Below, piece after piece: positions 31,988 through 40,415 of a stretch of 64,000 nt of DNA (its first letter is position 1; each line of letters starts with the position of its first letter). The notes under the pieces were generated by a model. That model was not told the origin of the DNA and did not search any database. It saw only the letters and a list, made by a program, of their open reading frames with translations. The position numbers and the translations under genes were made by a program. Origin of the DNA: DASZIT01 sp036268775 (GTDB taxonomy: Bacteria; Actinomycetota; Acidimicrobiia; Acidimicrobiales; RAAP-2); the NCBI GenBank assembly GCA_036268775.1, contig DATATM010000024.1, positions 62,001 through 126,000 on the forward strand, given 5' to 3'.

Positions 31988-34141
31988 TCATCGGGTGGCA
32001 GGAGCCCGTTCGGCTACCGCTTGAGCCATCGCCTCGAGGAGCTCGGCCGGCAGGAACGGCTTTTTGACGATGGCTGTCGATGGCGGAACCACTCCTTTTT
32101 CCGCAATGGTCTCTTCGCTGTACCCGGACATGAAGACCACCGGGAGATCGGGTGTTCTGGCTCGCAATCGATCGGCCAGCGCCTTGCCCGAGATACCCCC
32201 CGGCATGACCAGGTCTGTCACCAAGATGTCAACCGACTCAGAATCGAAGACTCTCGACGCCTCGGCGCCATTCTCAGCCTGCAGCACCCGATAGGCGGCC
32301 GCCTGAAGGATACGAGTGGTCGATCGGCGAACACCCTCCTCATCCTCGACGAGGAGCACTGTCTGGCGGCCGCCCTCGGGCTGGGACGCCGGTGGGGTGA
32401 CGACACTCGGTTCCGGCGCATCCGTCGAAACCGGGAACAACAAGGTGAACGTCGTTCCGACTCCGACTTCTGTCGAAACCGACACGTTGCCCCCCCAGCG
32501 ATTGGCAATCCCATAGACCATGGAAAGACCCAGGCCCGTCCCTCGTCCGGTTTCCTTGGTGGTGAAGAAGGGCTCGAATGCCTTGGCTGCCACCTCGGGG
32601 GTCATGCCTTCTCCGTTGTCCTCCACACCGATCCGTACATATCGTCCCGGGGCGAGACCCACGGCTTCAGCCTCCGAGGCTTCAACCGCAACCGTGTCCA
32701 CGTTGATGGAAAGTTCGCCTCCATGCTTCATGGCGTCGCCACTGTTGATAGCGAGGTTCATGAGCATTTGCTCAATCTCCCCGGCGCCGACACGCACATA
32801 GCAAGGGTATTGGGCGACGTCGCAGTGGAGATTCACATCTTCACCGAGTGTATGCCGCAGGAGGCGCGCCGCATCAAGGACCGCTCTATTGACGTCGATC
32901 GAATCCGGAGTCGTGACATTTTGGCGACTGAACATGAGTAGTTGACGAGTGAGTTCTGCCGCTCGCTCAGCCGCCTTCTGGACCTCGCCCACATCTCGAT
33001 GGATGTCAGTTTCGGGGTCAATCGAATCAGCAAGGAATCCCGCATAGCTGATAATGACCTGCAACAGATTGTTGAAGTCGTGGGCTATCCCCCCCGCAAG
33101 CTGACCCACTGCCTCCATCCGCTGGGCTTGGCGTAGACTCTGTTCTGCCTTCGCCTGGTGGGCGAGAGCCGCATCGAGGTCGACATTGGAGACCTTCAGC
33201 TCCGCCACCAGACCGAGTGCGTCGTCTCGCCGTCGAGATGCAACTTCGAGCAAACCGGCCGCAACCAGAGTCGCCAGGAGACCGAAGACGCCCAAGATCC
33301 AGGGGAATTCCCCGGTAAAACCCCCGGCAAGGTTGCTGTGCGAGCTGACCGCCACGATGGCGTGACCGGGTGAAACAACCGATCCGGGGTGCCTCACCAG
33401 GGTGGCGCCCGTTGCGTTGTTACCCGGGTCGGTGATGACGGAGAGCGCGACTTGACGACCATCAGTTCCAGGCAGGCGCTGGGTCGTCTGCAAGGCAAGA
33501 TTTGCCGGCGTTACGGATCCAATGAAGACGGCGGCATAGGTGCCCGGGAATGCGACCCCAGACAGCGACGTGACCGCGTTGGCCTTCCCGATGGGCTGCT
33601 CGCTGTAAATCGCAAACCCGGCCGGCACATATCCGGTTCCGTACACCATCTCGAGGTAGCGCATGCCCTTCGCCGAGAACGCCCCGGCAAAATTGGCGTG
33701 GGAGAGCCCGGCCAGAGTGCTGACGAGGGAACTGTCACTACCGGCGGACAGATCACGATGGAAATCGCCGACCGAGGCGAGGACGCTCAGCCGGCCTCCC
33801 CCCACCTGCAGCAATGCAATCGATGATCCGCTCGGGGTCAACGAGATGGCTGCAACCTCGAACGTGGAGGCCGATACTCCGGCTGGCGTCACGATTCGAC
33901 CGAGTTGCTGATAGGGAGGCGTCAACGTGTTGATGACTTGGTTCAGCACGAGCGCGCCTTGCGCAGCATCCTGCCTCAACAATTCGTTGTTGGTGTCCAT
34001 TACTGAGTCACGTGCACCCACGAACACCGCGATGGATGCCGCGAAGCCGACGATGACGACGCCGGCCGTCATCCAGTGAACATGGCGCCTTACCTTGGAT
34101 GCGATACGGCGATCACCCCCTCCTCCGGTAAGGCACTCCAT
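31988..34141 (-). CDS. Membrane-bound hybrid histidine kinase with C-terminal receiver
   Basis: A 717-residue sensor. A first membrane helix (about 25-43) and a second (about 280-302) enclose an extracytoplasmic sensor region of roughly 235 residues without a recognised name. Then follow a coiled coil, a HisKA domain of the ntrB/cckA type (AVGQLAGGIAHDFNNLL), an ATPase domain (EDNGEGM, GRGTGLGLSMVYGI) and a receiver with Asp in VTDLVMPGG and Lys in IVKKPF. A purine-rich GGGGGGTGG site precedes the ATG. It may feed phosphate to the single receiver encoded next. Confidence 0.87.
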   Translation of the reverse strand: MECLTGGGGDRRIASKVRRHVHWMTAGVVIVGFAASIAVFVGARDSVMDTNNELLRQDAAQGALVLNQVINTLTPPYQQLGRIVTPAGVSASTFEVAAISLTPSGSSIALLQVGGGRLSVLASVGDFHRDLSAGSDSSLVSTLAGLSHANFAGAFSAKGMRYLEMVYGTGYVPAGFAIYSEQPIGKANAVTSLSGVAFPGTYAAVFIGSVTPANLALQTTQRLPGTDGRQVALSVITDPGNNATGATLVRHPGSVVSPGHAIVAVSSHSNLAGGFTGEFPWILGVFGLLATLVAAGLLEVASRRRDDALGLVAELKVSNVDLDAALAHQAKAEQSLRQAQRMEAVGQLAGGIAHDFNNLLQVIISYAGFLADSIDPETDIHRDVGEVQKAAERAAELTRQLLMFSRQNVTTPDSIDVNRAVLDAARLLRHTLGEDVNLHCDVAQYPCYVRVGAGEIEQMLMNLAINSGDAMKHGGELSINVDTVAVEASEAEAVGLAPGRYVRIGVEDNGEGMTPEVAAKAFEPFFTTKETGRGTGLGLSMVYGIANRWGGNVSVSTEVGVGTTFTLLFPVSTDAPEPSVVTPPASQPEGGRQTVLLVEDEEGVRRSTTRILQAAAYRVLQAENGAEASRVFDSESVDILVTDLVMPGGISGKALADRLRARTPDLPVVFMSGYSEETIAEKGVVPPSTAIVKKPFLPAELLEAMAQAVAERAPATR

Positions 34142-34341
34142 GGAGCACCACCCCCCAGTCTAACCCGGCCAAACCTCGGGACGAGAGCTGTCTCAAACGA
34201 CTCGACGCGCGCGCTTCACTGTCCTCCAGCAGGCGCTGGGGGCTGCGATCGAGGTGCTGGGACCACCCTCCCCACTCGCGGGCACCTATCTCTGGGTCGG
34301 CCAGCAGATACCGAAAAGAGTTCCACGTTAAAGCCGATCAG

Positions 34342-34347
34342 TAGACT
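34342..34347 (+). promoter_or_regulatory. -10 box TAGACT of the tetR gene
   Basis: TAGACT ends exactly 7 nt before ATG 34355 and there is no ribosome-binding site; leaderless start. Confidence 0.5.
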
Positions 34348-34354
34348 CGGCTCC

Positions 34355-34975
34355 ATGCCGCAGCCGCCCCTGACTGCTCGTGGTGAACGCACCCGAGAGG
34401 CGCTACGACGGGCTGCACAGGTCCGGTTCTTGGCCCAGGGGGTGGAGGCGACCTCAGCCGAGCAGATCGCTGACGATGCCGGCGTGACGCTCCGCACCTT
34501 CTACCGTCACTTCACCTCGAAACGCGAACTCCTGTTCAGCGACTACGACGCCAGCCTTGAGTGGTTCCGTTCGGCCCTCCAATCCCGTCCCGCCGGCGAG
34601 ACGCTGAGCCAGGCGGTGCTGGCCGCCATCGACTCCTTCCCCTATGACCGGGACAGCATGTTCGAGATCGCCGAACTGCGCGCCAGGGAGCTGGACCGCG
34701 ACCAGGTGGAGCGGCACATTCACCAAGTGCAAGCGGAGTTCGCCATGGAAGTGGAGCGTCACCTGTTGCGACAGGACGGTCTGGTCGATGACGATGCCAG
34801 GTTCCTGGCCGCGGTGGCCGCCCAGTGCGTTGCCGCGGCCACCTTTGCCGCCATGGATACCTGGATGCGCGGCGACCACTCCGACCTCGAAGAGCTGACC
34901 CGGCTGACCGAACGGGCGCTGGGCCTGCTCGACTCCGGCCTCGGGCCGACTCTGAGAGTGTCAAATTTGACATAA
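34355..34975 (+). CDS. TetR-family transcriptional regulator
   Basis: A 206-residue repressor with a clear N-terminal TetR helix-turn-helix (TREALRRAAQVRFLAQGVE, then EQIADDAGVTLRTFYRHFTSK) and a helical ligand-binding domain. It is followed 28 bp downstream by a CrtI-like oxidoreductase gene. A perfect 14-bp palindrome lies across its own final codons and the -35 box of that gene, and a close copy lies before the DUF2834 gene, so these are its likely targets. The ATG is set by a -10 box 7 nt upstream; the open frame extends to 34076 but without resemblance to TetR. Confidence 0.85.
   Translation: MPQPPLTARGERTREALRRAAQVRFLAQGVEATSAEQIADDAGVTLRTFYRHFTSKRELLFSDYDASLEWFRSALQSRPAGETLSQAVLAAIDSFPYDRDSMFEIAELRARELDRDQVERHIHQVQAEFAMEVERHLLRQDGLVDDDARFLAAVAAQCVAAATFAAMDTWMRGDHSDLEELTRLTERALGLLDSGLGPTLRVSNLT
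34959..34972. promoter_or_regulatory. TetR operator candidate: perfect 14-bp palindrome
   Basis: TGTCAAATTTGACA is a perfect palindrome formed by the last codons of tetR. Its right half supplies the -35 box of the next gene, an ideal place for repression. A copy that differs only in the two central bases lies at 37043-37056. Confidence 0.65.
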
Positions 34976-34996
34976 GACGACCCTCCTGGATAGGTT
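34967..34996 (+). promoter_or_regulatory. Promoter of the CrtI-like oxidoreductase gene
   Basis: TTGACA (34967-34972) and TAGGTT (34991-34996) are 18 bp apart; the -10 ends 7 nt before ATG 35004. The gene therefore has its own leaderless transcript, independent of tetR. Confidence 0.7.
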
Positions 34997-35003
34997 CCCG
35001 ACA

Positions 35004-36572
35004 ATGCCGGACTACGACGCCATCGTCATCGGTGCCGGCCACAACGGCCTCACCGCCGCGGTCGTCATGGCCCGAGGCGGCATGCGGGTCCTGTGCCTCG
35101 AGAAGAACCACTTCATCGGCGGGATGGCCTCCACCACCGAATTGGTGAAGGACTACCACTTCGAACTGGCCGGTTCGATCCAGTTCCCGATCCCCAACGA
35201 GATCTACGACGACTTGGGCTTCGACGCCTGCCCCATCTACGAACCTGAAGTCCAGTCGGCGAGTGTCCAACCGGGGGGCAAGAAGCCCATCCTGCTCTAC
35301 ACCGATCCCACCCGACTCCTCGACCATCTCAACGAGACGCTGGGGCTGGATGCGGTGATGGGTATGGCCGAGGTGGCGGCCTGGGCGGAAGCGCCGGCTC
35401 GGGCCATCGGGCGGTTCGACGTGCGCAAGCCGCCGAAGTCGCTGGATGAAATGTGGGCCTGCGCCTCGAACGAGCAGGAGCGGGAGGCGATTCGCACCGC
35501 CATGTTCGGCAGCGTAATGGACGTCATCGACCGCTATCTCCCCGACCCGGTGCAACACGCGCCGGTCCGCAGCATGTTGAGCTTCCTGGCCGTCAACTCC
35601 ACCTACCGGGGTCCCTACACCCCCGGCAGCGCCCTCTGTTTGGCCTTCGCTCTGGCCTCCCCCGGTGACGCGACGATGTCGAAGGTCAAAGGCGGCATCG
35701 GCGCCATGTCCGACCACCTCCGGATTCAATTCGAGCAGCACGGGGGCGAACTGCGTCGGCATGTCAAGGTCTCGAAGATCCTCACCAGCGGCGGGAAGGT
35801 CGAAGGGGTGGCGCTGGGCGACGGGGAGGTGGTGACCGCACCCGTCGTGGTATCGAACCTGGATCCAACCGCGACATTCACCCAGCTGCTCGATCGCGCC
35901 GACCTCCCGGACCCATTTGTCCAACGGGTTGACGCCATCGACCATCGGGCCGCCTATTTCCAGATCCACTTCGCCCTCAGCGGCCTACCGGAATTCGTCG
36001 GTGCGAACGAGGGGCTCAACCAGTCCGATCTCCGCCGCAACGTCACCTTCTTCGGCACCGCCGAGCAGATGCAACTCGACTACGAGGGCTGCCTCCGCGG
36101 CGAGGTGCCGGCGTCACCGTCGTTCAACCTCCAGATTCCGACGCTCACCGAGCCCGGAATGGCACCCGCCGGCAAGCATGCCGCCAGCGGCTTTGCCTTC
36201 TACTTCCCGATCGGGGCCACCCACGCGGAGCGGGGGCGACTGCGCGACGAGATGGCCTCTCGCCTGGTGGCGATGATCACCGAGGTGGCGCCCAACTTCC
36301 CCGATCTCATCGACCGGCAGTTCAATTACCCGGCCTACACCTACGAGTTGATGTTCGGCTGTACCGGCGGCGACTTCACCCACGGCCTCCTCCAGCCCGA
36401 ATTCATGGGGCCCTTCCGGCCCAGCGCTCGAGGCTGGCCCGACAATCCGATACCGGTCGAAGGTCTCTACCTGTGCGGCGCCGGCTGTCATGGCGGCCCG
36501 GGCGTCACCTTCATCCCCGGCTACAACTGCGGCTACGCAGTGCTCGACGCCGCCGATTCCTCCCGGTTGTAG
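35004..36572 (+). CDS. CrtI-like FAD-dependent oxidoreductase
   Basis: A 522-residue flavoprotein of the phytoene desaturase/amine oxidase group. The dinucleotide fold is at the N-terminus (DAIVIGAGHNGLTAAVVMAR, then LEKN at the end of the second strand), and the C-terminal FAD motif is GLYLCGAGCHGGPGVTFIPG followed by a helix. Relatives desaturate or isomerise carotenoids, but many actinobacterial members of this type have no carotenoid partners, and none are present here. The gene is probably under control of the adjacent TetR regulator. Its last 40 bp overlap the end of the convergent DUF2834 gene. Confidence 0.83.
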   Translation: MPDYDAIVIGAGHNGLTAAVVMARGGMRVLCLEKNHFIGGMASTTELVKDYHFELAGSIQFPIPNEIYDDLGFDACPIYEPEVQSASVQPGGKKPILLYTDPTRLLDHLNETLGLDAVMGMAEVAAWAEAPARAIGRFDVRKPPKSLDEMWACASNEQEREAIRTAMFGSVMDVIDRYLPDPVQHAPVRSMLSFLAVNSTYRGPYTPGSALCLAFALASPGDATMSKVKGGIGAMSDHLRIQFEQHGGELRRHVKVSKILTSGGKVEGVALGDGEVVTAPVVVSNLDPTATFTQLLDRADLPDPFVQRVDAIDHRAAYFQIHFALSGLPEFVGANEGLNQSDLRRNVTFFGTAEQMQLDYEGCLRGEVPASPSFNLQIPTLTEPGMAPAGKHAASGFAFYFPIGATHAERGRLRDEMASRLVAMITEVAPNFPDLIDRQFNYPAYTYELMFGCTGGDFTHGLLQPEFMGPFRPSARGWPDNPIPVEGLYLCGAGCHGGPGVTFIPGYNCGYAVLDAADSSRL

Positions 36573-36994
36573 CGGATCTGCCGCTCCACGAATGCCAGGT
36601 AGACGGCCACGGAGAAGGCCAAGCTGGTGAACAGGCTCATGACGAAGAAAATCCACGGCACCCGCATGCTCCGCCGCCTCCCGTCGACGATCGTCCACAG
36701 TGGCAGCAGCACCAGATTCACCATGATGTAGTCCTGCGCCGCCGAGTCCGAGGCCCAGTTCGAGAACAGCGCCTTGGTGTAGTTGATGTAGCTGGCGTGG
36801 GGGTCGGCGTGGGTGTACCGGATGTTGAAGTACCAGCCGAGACCGAGCGAGACCAAACCAAAAAGGTAGAAGAGACCCTCCAGGAGGGAGATCCGTCCGG
36901 CCTGCCGGCCGGAGAAGAGACGTCGATTGGCCCGGAGCGCGAATGCGGTGCTCACCACGCCGAGCACCCCGTAGACCACCAGTGACGCAGTCAT
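36533..36994 (-). CDS. DUF2834 membrane protein
   Basis: A 153-residue integral membrane protein with four hydrophobic segments and a short charged C-terminus. The pattern YFNIRYTHADPHASYINYTKALFSN-like loop (only its parts YFNIRY, NYTKALFSN are cited), the acidic AAQDYIMVNLVLLPLW helix and the final YLAFVERQIR fit DUF2834. The family's role is unknown. The start ATG 36994 follows GGAGG; an ATG at 37057 would put the palindrome inside the gene. The 14-bp palindrome at 37043-37056 stands 49 bp before the start. Confidence 0.75.
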   Translation of the reverse strand: MTASLVVYGVLGVVSTAFALRANRRLFSGRQAGRISLLEGLFYLFGLVSLGLGWYFNIRYTHADPHASYINYTKALFSNWASDSAAQDYIMVNLVLLPLWTIVDGRRRSMRVPWIFFVMSLFTSLAFSVAVYLAFVERQIRYNREESAASSTA

Positions 36995-37042
36995 TGCCCT
37001 CCCCCCAACATTTCGGGCAGGTTGGCACGGCGCTCCCCCAAT

Positions 37043-37056
37043 TGTCAATATTGACA
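37043..37056. promoter_or_regulatory. Second TetR operator candidate
   Basis: TGTCAATATTGACA, a perfect 14-bp palindrome, lies upstream of the DUF2834 gene. It shares TGTCAA and TTGACA arms with the site at 34959-34972. On the minus strand its outer arm reads TTGACA and may serve as a -35 box; no good -10 is visible. Confidence 0.6.
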
Positions 37057-37099
37057 TTTAGGGCAAGAGGGGCCACCAGATGGGGTCAAGCGCATCGAG

Positions 37100-37173
37100 T
37101 GGGGACGGAGGGATTCGAACCCTCACTGGAGGCGGTTTAAGCGCCCTGCCTCTACCTGTTGGGCTACGTCCCC
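37100..37173 (-). tRNA. tRNA with UAA anticodon (Leu by anticodon), short variable loop
   Basis: On the minus strand a 74-nt cloverleaf folds cleanly. The acceptor GGGGACG pairs with CGTCCCC and the D-arm is GCC...GGC. The anticodon stem GGGCG/CGCCT holds loop CTTAAAC with anticodon TAA, and the T-arm GAGGG/CCCTC holds loop TTCGAAT. The discriminator is A and CCA is not encoded. By anticodon it reads UUA, i.e. leucine. Bacterial tRNA-Leu normally has a long variable arm, whereas this one has only five bases (CCAGT), so its true identity is open. Confidence 0.75.
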
Positions 37174-37294
37174 GGCTGGCGATACGAGTTACATGAGCAC
37201 CCCATCCCGCCGGCAGCACTCTAACTGGGCTCGAGAACTCGATCCCGGTTTCGTACCGGACCGTCGGCGAACAACCGACAGTCGTCGCCGCGAT

Positions 37295-38899
37295 CTAGCC
37301 CTCCGCCACCGCCGGCACGACCGTCGGGACGAGGGCGGGAGCTAACGCCTCGAGTTCGCCGTCGCGAGGGCCGGCAACCTCGTGCCACATTCCCTCTGCC
37401 CGGGGCCAGGGTCCGAACACCAGGGTCGGGCGCTGGTCCGGCTCCCAGGCCGGCCACTCCCCCACGGTGCCGTTGGTCGGCACCCCCGATCGGGCGAAGG
37501 CGGCCCAGGAAGCCCGCATCCCGTCCGAAAGCCGGAAGGCAAGATCTCCCCCACCCGAGAACAGCTGGACGGCCGGGTTCCGGACCGTGCCGAAGACGAA
37601 GGGCATCTCCAACCCGTGGCACGAGCCCAATATCCCTCCGAGGGCGGGGGTCTCCCAGGTGAAGAGGTAGACGTAGGTGCCGACGCCGGGGGCCGCCGCC
37701 GCGGCGTGGGTGTCGGCAAACCGGACCGACGGAAGGCGGAAGATGACATCGCTGGCGATGGCCGACCAGAGGTCGGGGGGCTGGGACGACTCCCCCCGAC
37801 CGGCCCGGATGTCCCGGTAGGCGGCGATCACCGCCGAGGCGTCGTCCTGGCTCAGCGTCGCCCTCTCCACCCAACGGACCAGACCGGCGTCGTCGAGGTT
37901 GTTGATCTGGGGAACCCCGACGGCAAAGAAGGCCGCCTCGTCGCGGTTGGTCCCGATCATCAATGGGACATCGGCCACGGCGCCTGCCGCCACCTCCTGT
38001 TCGGGAAGGTCGACCAGCAGTCCTCCGTCCACCGTCGGGAGCAACGGCAGCGGCAACCCGTCCCCGAGTTGCACGGTCTTGCTCAGTTCCGCCACGCCGG
38101 CCACCAGTTGTTCGGGTGACACTCCCTCCAACCCCGCCCGGGTCATCGGGACCCCCAGGACTGCCGCCAATCCTGCCGCCCGCGCCTCGGCCTGTTCGGC
38201 GCCGTGGGTGTAGGGAGGGCCGCTTTCGACGATCGCCCGATGGAACAGGCCCCTGGCCTCCCGGACTCCGAGCAGCGCCGACACGCTCATGCCCCCGGCT
38301 GACTCCCCGAAGATGGTGACGTTGCCCGGATCTCCGCCGAAAGAGGCGATGTGGTCGCGCACCCAGGCCAAGGCGGCCACCTGGTCGGCCAGGCCCCAGT
38401 TGGCGGACCCTGCCCACCGGTCGCCACCCAGCCAGGTCTGACCCGGGTCGGCCAAGGCCGGGTGGGCCAGGAACCCCAGGGCGCCCAGCCGGTAGTTGAT
38501 GGACACCACCACCACGTCCTCGTCCCGGGCCAGCATCCCGCCCCGGTAGAGACCGCTCGAGCCCGACCCGGTGGTGAATCCCCCACCGTGGATCCAGACC
38601 ATCACCGGCCGCCGACCGGTATCGATCCCCGGCGTCCACACGTTGAGATACAGGCAGTCTTCCGAATGCTCCTCCACTTCCCCGGCCAGGGACATCCCCG
38701 CCACCATCGGAGGTTGGGGGGCGCTCGGGGAGAAGGCATCGCATTCCCGGGTCCCCATCCAGGCCTCGGGCTCGACGGGGGGTCGCCATCGGAGGGGGCC
38801 CACCGGGGGGGCGGCGTAAGGGATGCCCGAGAAGGACCAGACGCCATTCCTCGCCACCCCGTGGAGTCGACCACTTCGGACCTCGACGATGCCGTCCAT
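37295..38899 (-). CDS. Type-B carboxylesterase/lipase
   Basis: A 534-residue alpha/beta-hydrolase of the carboxylesterase type B family. Visible are the SEDCLYLNVWTP block, the oxyanion hole HGGGFTTGSGSS, the nucleophile Ser in FGESAGG, an acidic residue in the GTNRDEAAFF region and the His in SCHGLEMPFVFG. No signal peptide is present with the chosen start, so it is probably cytoplasmic. ATG 38899 has GGAGGA at good distance; an ATG at 38905 would be too close to that site. Substrate unknown. It ends about 120 bp from the tRNA gene. Confidence 0.87.
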   Translation of the reverse strand: MDGIVEVRSGRLHGVARNGVWSFSGIPYAAPPVGPLRWRPPVEPEAWMGTRECDAFSPSAPQPPMVAGMSLAGEVEEHSEDCLYLNVWTPGIDTGRRPVMVWIHGGGFTTGSGSSGLYRGGMLARDEDVVVVSINYRLGALGFLAHPALADPGQTWLGGDRWAGSANWGLADQVAALAWVRDHIASFGGDPGNVTIFGESAGGMSVSALLGVREARGLFHRAIVESGPPYTHGAEQAEARAAGLAAVLGVPMTRAGLEGVSPEQLVAGVAELSKTVQLGDGLPLPLLPTVDGGLLVDLPEQEVAAGAVADVPLMIGTNRDEAAFFAVGVPQINNLDDAGLVRWVERATLSQDDASAVIAAYRDIRAGRGESSQPPDLWSAIASDVIFRLPSVRFADTHAAAAAPGVGTYVYLFTWETPALGGILGSCHGLEMPFVFGTVRNPAVQLFSGGGDLAFRLSDGMRASWAAFARSGVPTNGTVGEWPAWEPDQRPTLVFGPWPRAEGMWHEVAGPRDGELEALAPALVPTVVPAVAEG

Positions 38900-38965
38900 G
38901 ATCATTTCCTCCAAATTCCGCTCGCGACCTGCACTGCAACCTACAGGGTGACCGTAAGGGGCTGC

Positions 38966-38994
38966 TTGGAACTTGGGAGGTAGGGGACTACTGT
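38966..38994 (+). promoter_or_regulatory. Promoter of the NlpC/P60 gene
   Basis: TTGGAA (38966-38971) and TACTGT (38989-38994) are 17 bp apart and the -10 ends 7 nt before GTG 39002, which gives a leaderless mRNA. Confidence 0.6.
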
Positions 38995-39001
38995 TTCTGA
39001 A

Positions 39002-40336
39002 GTGGCTGATGTGAGTATCGGACAATCGGCCGGTACGAAGCACGCGCCACCAGGGCGCAGGTTCCGTAGACGGCAACGGGCCATCGTTGGCGCGTCCACC
39101 GTCGCGGTGCTGGCGGCAAGCCTGTCCTTTAGCTCCTCGGGGGTTGCCTCGGCGGCGTCCACCACAACCACCACCGCTTCACCGGGCCAGGGTCAGATCA
39201 GCGCCACCCAGGCTCAACTGTCGACGATCGAGAACCAGATCGCCCAGCAGCAGAAGACCCTCGACCAAGCCGACGAGAACTACAACCAGGCGGTGGTCAG
39301 GCTCACCGCCACCCAGGCATCGCTCCAGACCACTGCCGCCTCGCTGGATGCCTACAAGACCAAGCTGGCGACCGACCGGGCCCGGCTGGCCATCGACGCC
39401 GTCAACTCCTACGTCTCCGATGCCTCGTCACGACCGATCGCCAATCTGTTCGCCGTTCCCGGCGACAGCAACGAGACCCGCCACACCTACGAAAAGGTGG
39501 CCTCCGAAGAAGTGCAGCGCGACCTGGCCGCCGTCCAGACCGGTCAGAAGCTGTTGAAGAAGACCCAGGCCACCCTGCTCGCCGAGCAGCAGGCCGAATC
39601 CACCCAGGTGGCCCAGGAGAGCCAGACCAAGCAGACCGCCACCTTGGTCGCCGGTCAGTCTCAGGCCACCCTCACCCAGGTGCAGGGCAGCCTCGCCTCC
39701 CAGATTGCCCAGCAAGCTGCGGCTCAGGCTTCGGCCGCCGCAGCCGCGGCCGCCTCGGCCAAGACTCCGACCGCCGCCCAGACTGCCGCCGCCCAGGCAT
39801 CCCAGGCGGCCCAGGTGGCCAGTTCGGTGGGGGCCGGCTCGGCGGCCGCCAGCGCCGCCACCAATTCCGCCAACCAGGCGAACCAGTCAGCATCCTCGGT
39901 CGGGCCGCAGGGAGGCGGGGGGACGGTGTCCAGTGGCGGTGCCCCCCAGGCGGCCGGATTGGCCGCCGTCCACGGAGCAATGAAGTACCTCGGGGTTCCC
40001 TACCAGTGGGGCGGCACCACCAGCGCCGGACTCGATTGCTCCGGCCTCACCATGCTGGCCTGGGCCCACGCCGGGGTGTCGATGGACCATTCCGCCGCCG
40101 ACCAATACGCCTCCTTCCCCCACGTGAGCCTCTCCTCGCTCGAGCCCGGCGATCTGATCTTCTACGACCTCGACGGCAGCGGCATCGACCACGTGGTGAT
40201 GTACGTCGGTCCGGTACTGGATGGCCAGGCCACCCAGTACGGATCGATGACCATCATCCAAGCCGCCCATGCGGGGACCGTCGTCTCCTTCGGCCCCCTC
40301 TGGTACAGCGGGATGGTGGGCGCCGCCCGTCCCTGA
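39002..40336 (+). CDS. Secreted NlpC/P60 peptidoglycan hydrolase
   Basis: A 444-residue exported cell-wall endopeptidase (RipA-like). A long signal peptide (hydrophobic core about 28-45, cleavage near ASAAS) is followed by an extended coiled coil rich in Gln/Ala (about 65-235), an Ala/Ser/Gly linker and the catalytic domain from about 318. The catalytic Cys is in LDCSGLTMLAW, the His in IDHVVMYVG, and a third polar residue, His, in IIQAAHAG. Such enzymes cleave peptide bridges of peptidoglycan during cell separation; the coiled coil may keep the enzyme inactive until activated. The start is set by the promoter directly upstream. Confidence 0.88.
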   Translation: MADVSIGQSAGTKHAPPGRRFRRRQRAIVGASTVAVLAASLSFSSSGVASAASTTTTTASPGQGQISATQAQLSTIENQIAQQQKTLDQADENYNQAVVRLTATQASLQTTAASLDAYKTKLATDRARLAIDAVNSYVSDASSRPIANLFAVPGDSNETRHTYEKVASEEVQRDLAAVQTGQKLLKKTQATLLAEQQAESTQVAQESQTKQTATLVAGQSQATLTQVQGSLASQIAQQAAAQASAAAAAAASAKTPTAAQTAAAQASQAAQVASSVGAGSAAASAATNSANQANQSASSVGPQGGGGTVSSGGAPQAAGLAAVHGAMKYLGVPYQWGGTTSAGLDCSGLTMLAWAHAGVSMDHSAADQYASFPHVSLSSLEPGDLIFYDLDGSGIDHVVMYVGPVLDGQATQYGSMTIIQAAHAGTVVSFGPLWYSGMVGAARP

Positions 40337-40402
40337 GCCATGGCCGGTCGACCATCGGTCGCTCGTCCAGGAGGGACCGGAGCCGGAGGCAAAAGCGGGT
40401 TG

Positions 40403-40408
40403 TAGCAT
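40403..40408 (+). promoter_or_regulatory. -10 box TAGCAT of the acyltransferase gene
   Basis: TAGCAT ends 7 nt before GTG 40416; leaderless start. No -35 can be seen. Confidence 0.5.
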
Positions 40409-40415
40409 CGGCTTT

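Noticed and set aside
36943..37140. 65-codon plus-strand frame ending in GTEGFEPSLEAV
   Set aside because: The ending is the well-known artefact of translating the strand opposite a tRNA gene.
37221..38939. 572-codon minus-strand frame overlapping the carboxylesterase gene in another frame
   Set aside because: Arg/Gly/Pro-rich shadow; the esterase frame holds all catalytic motifs.
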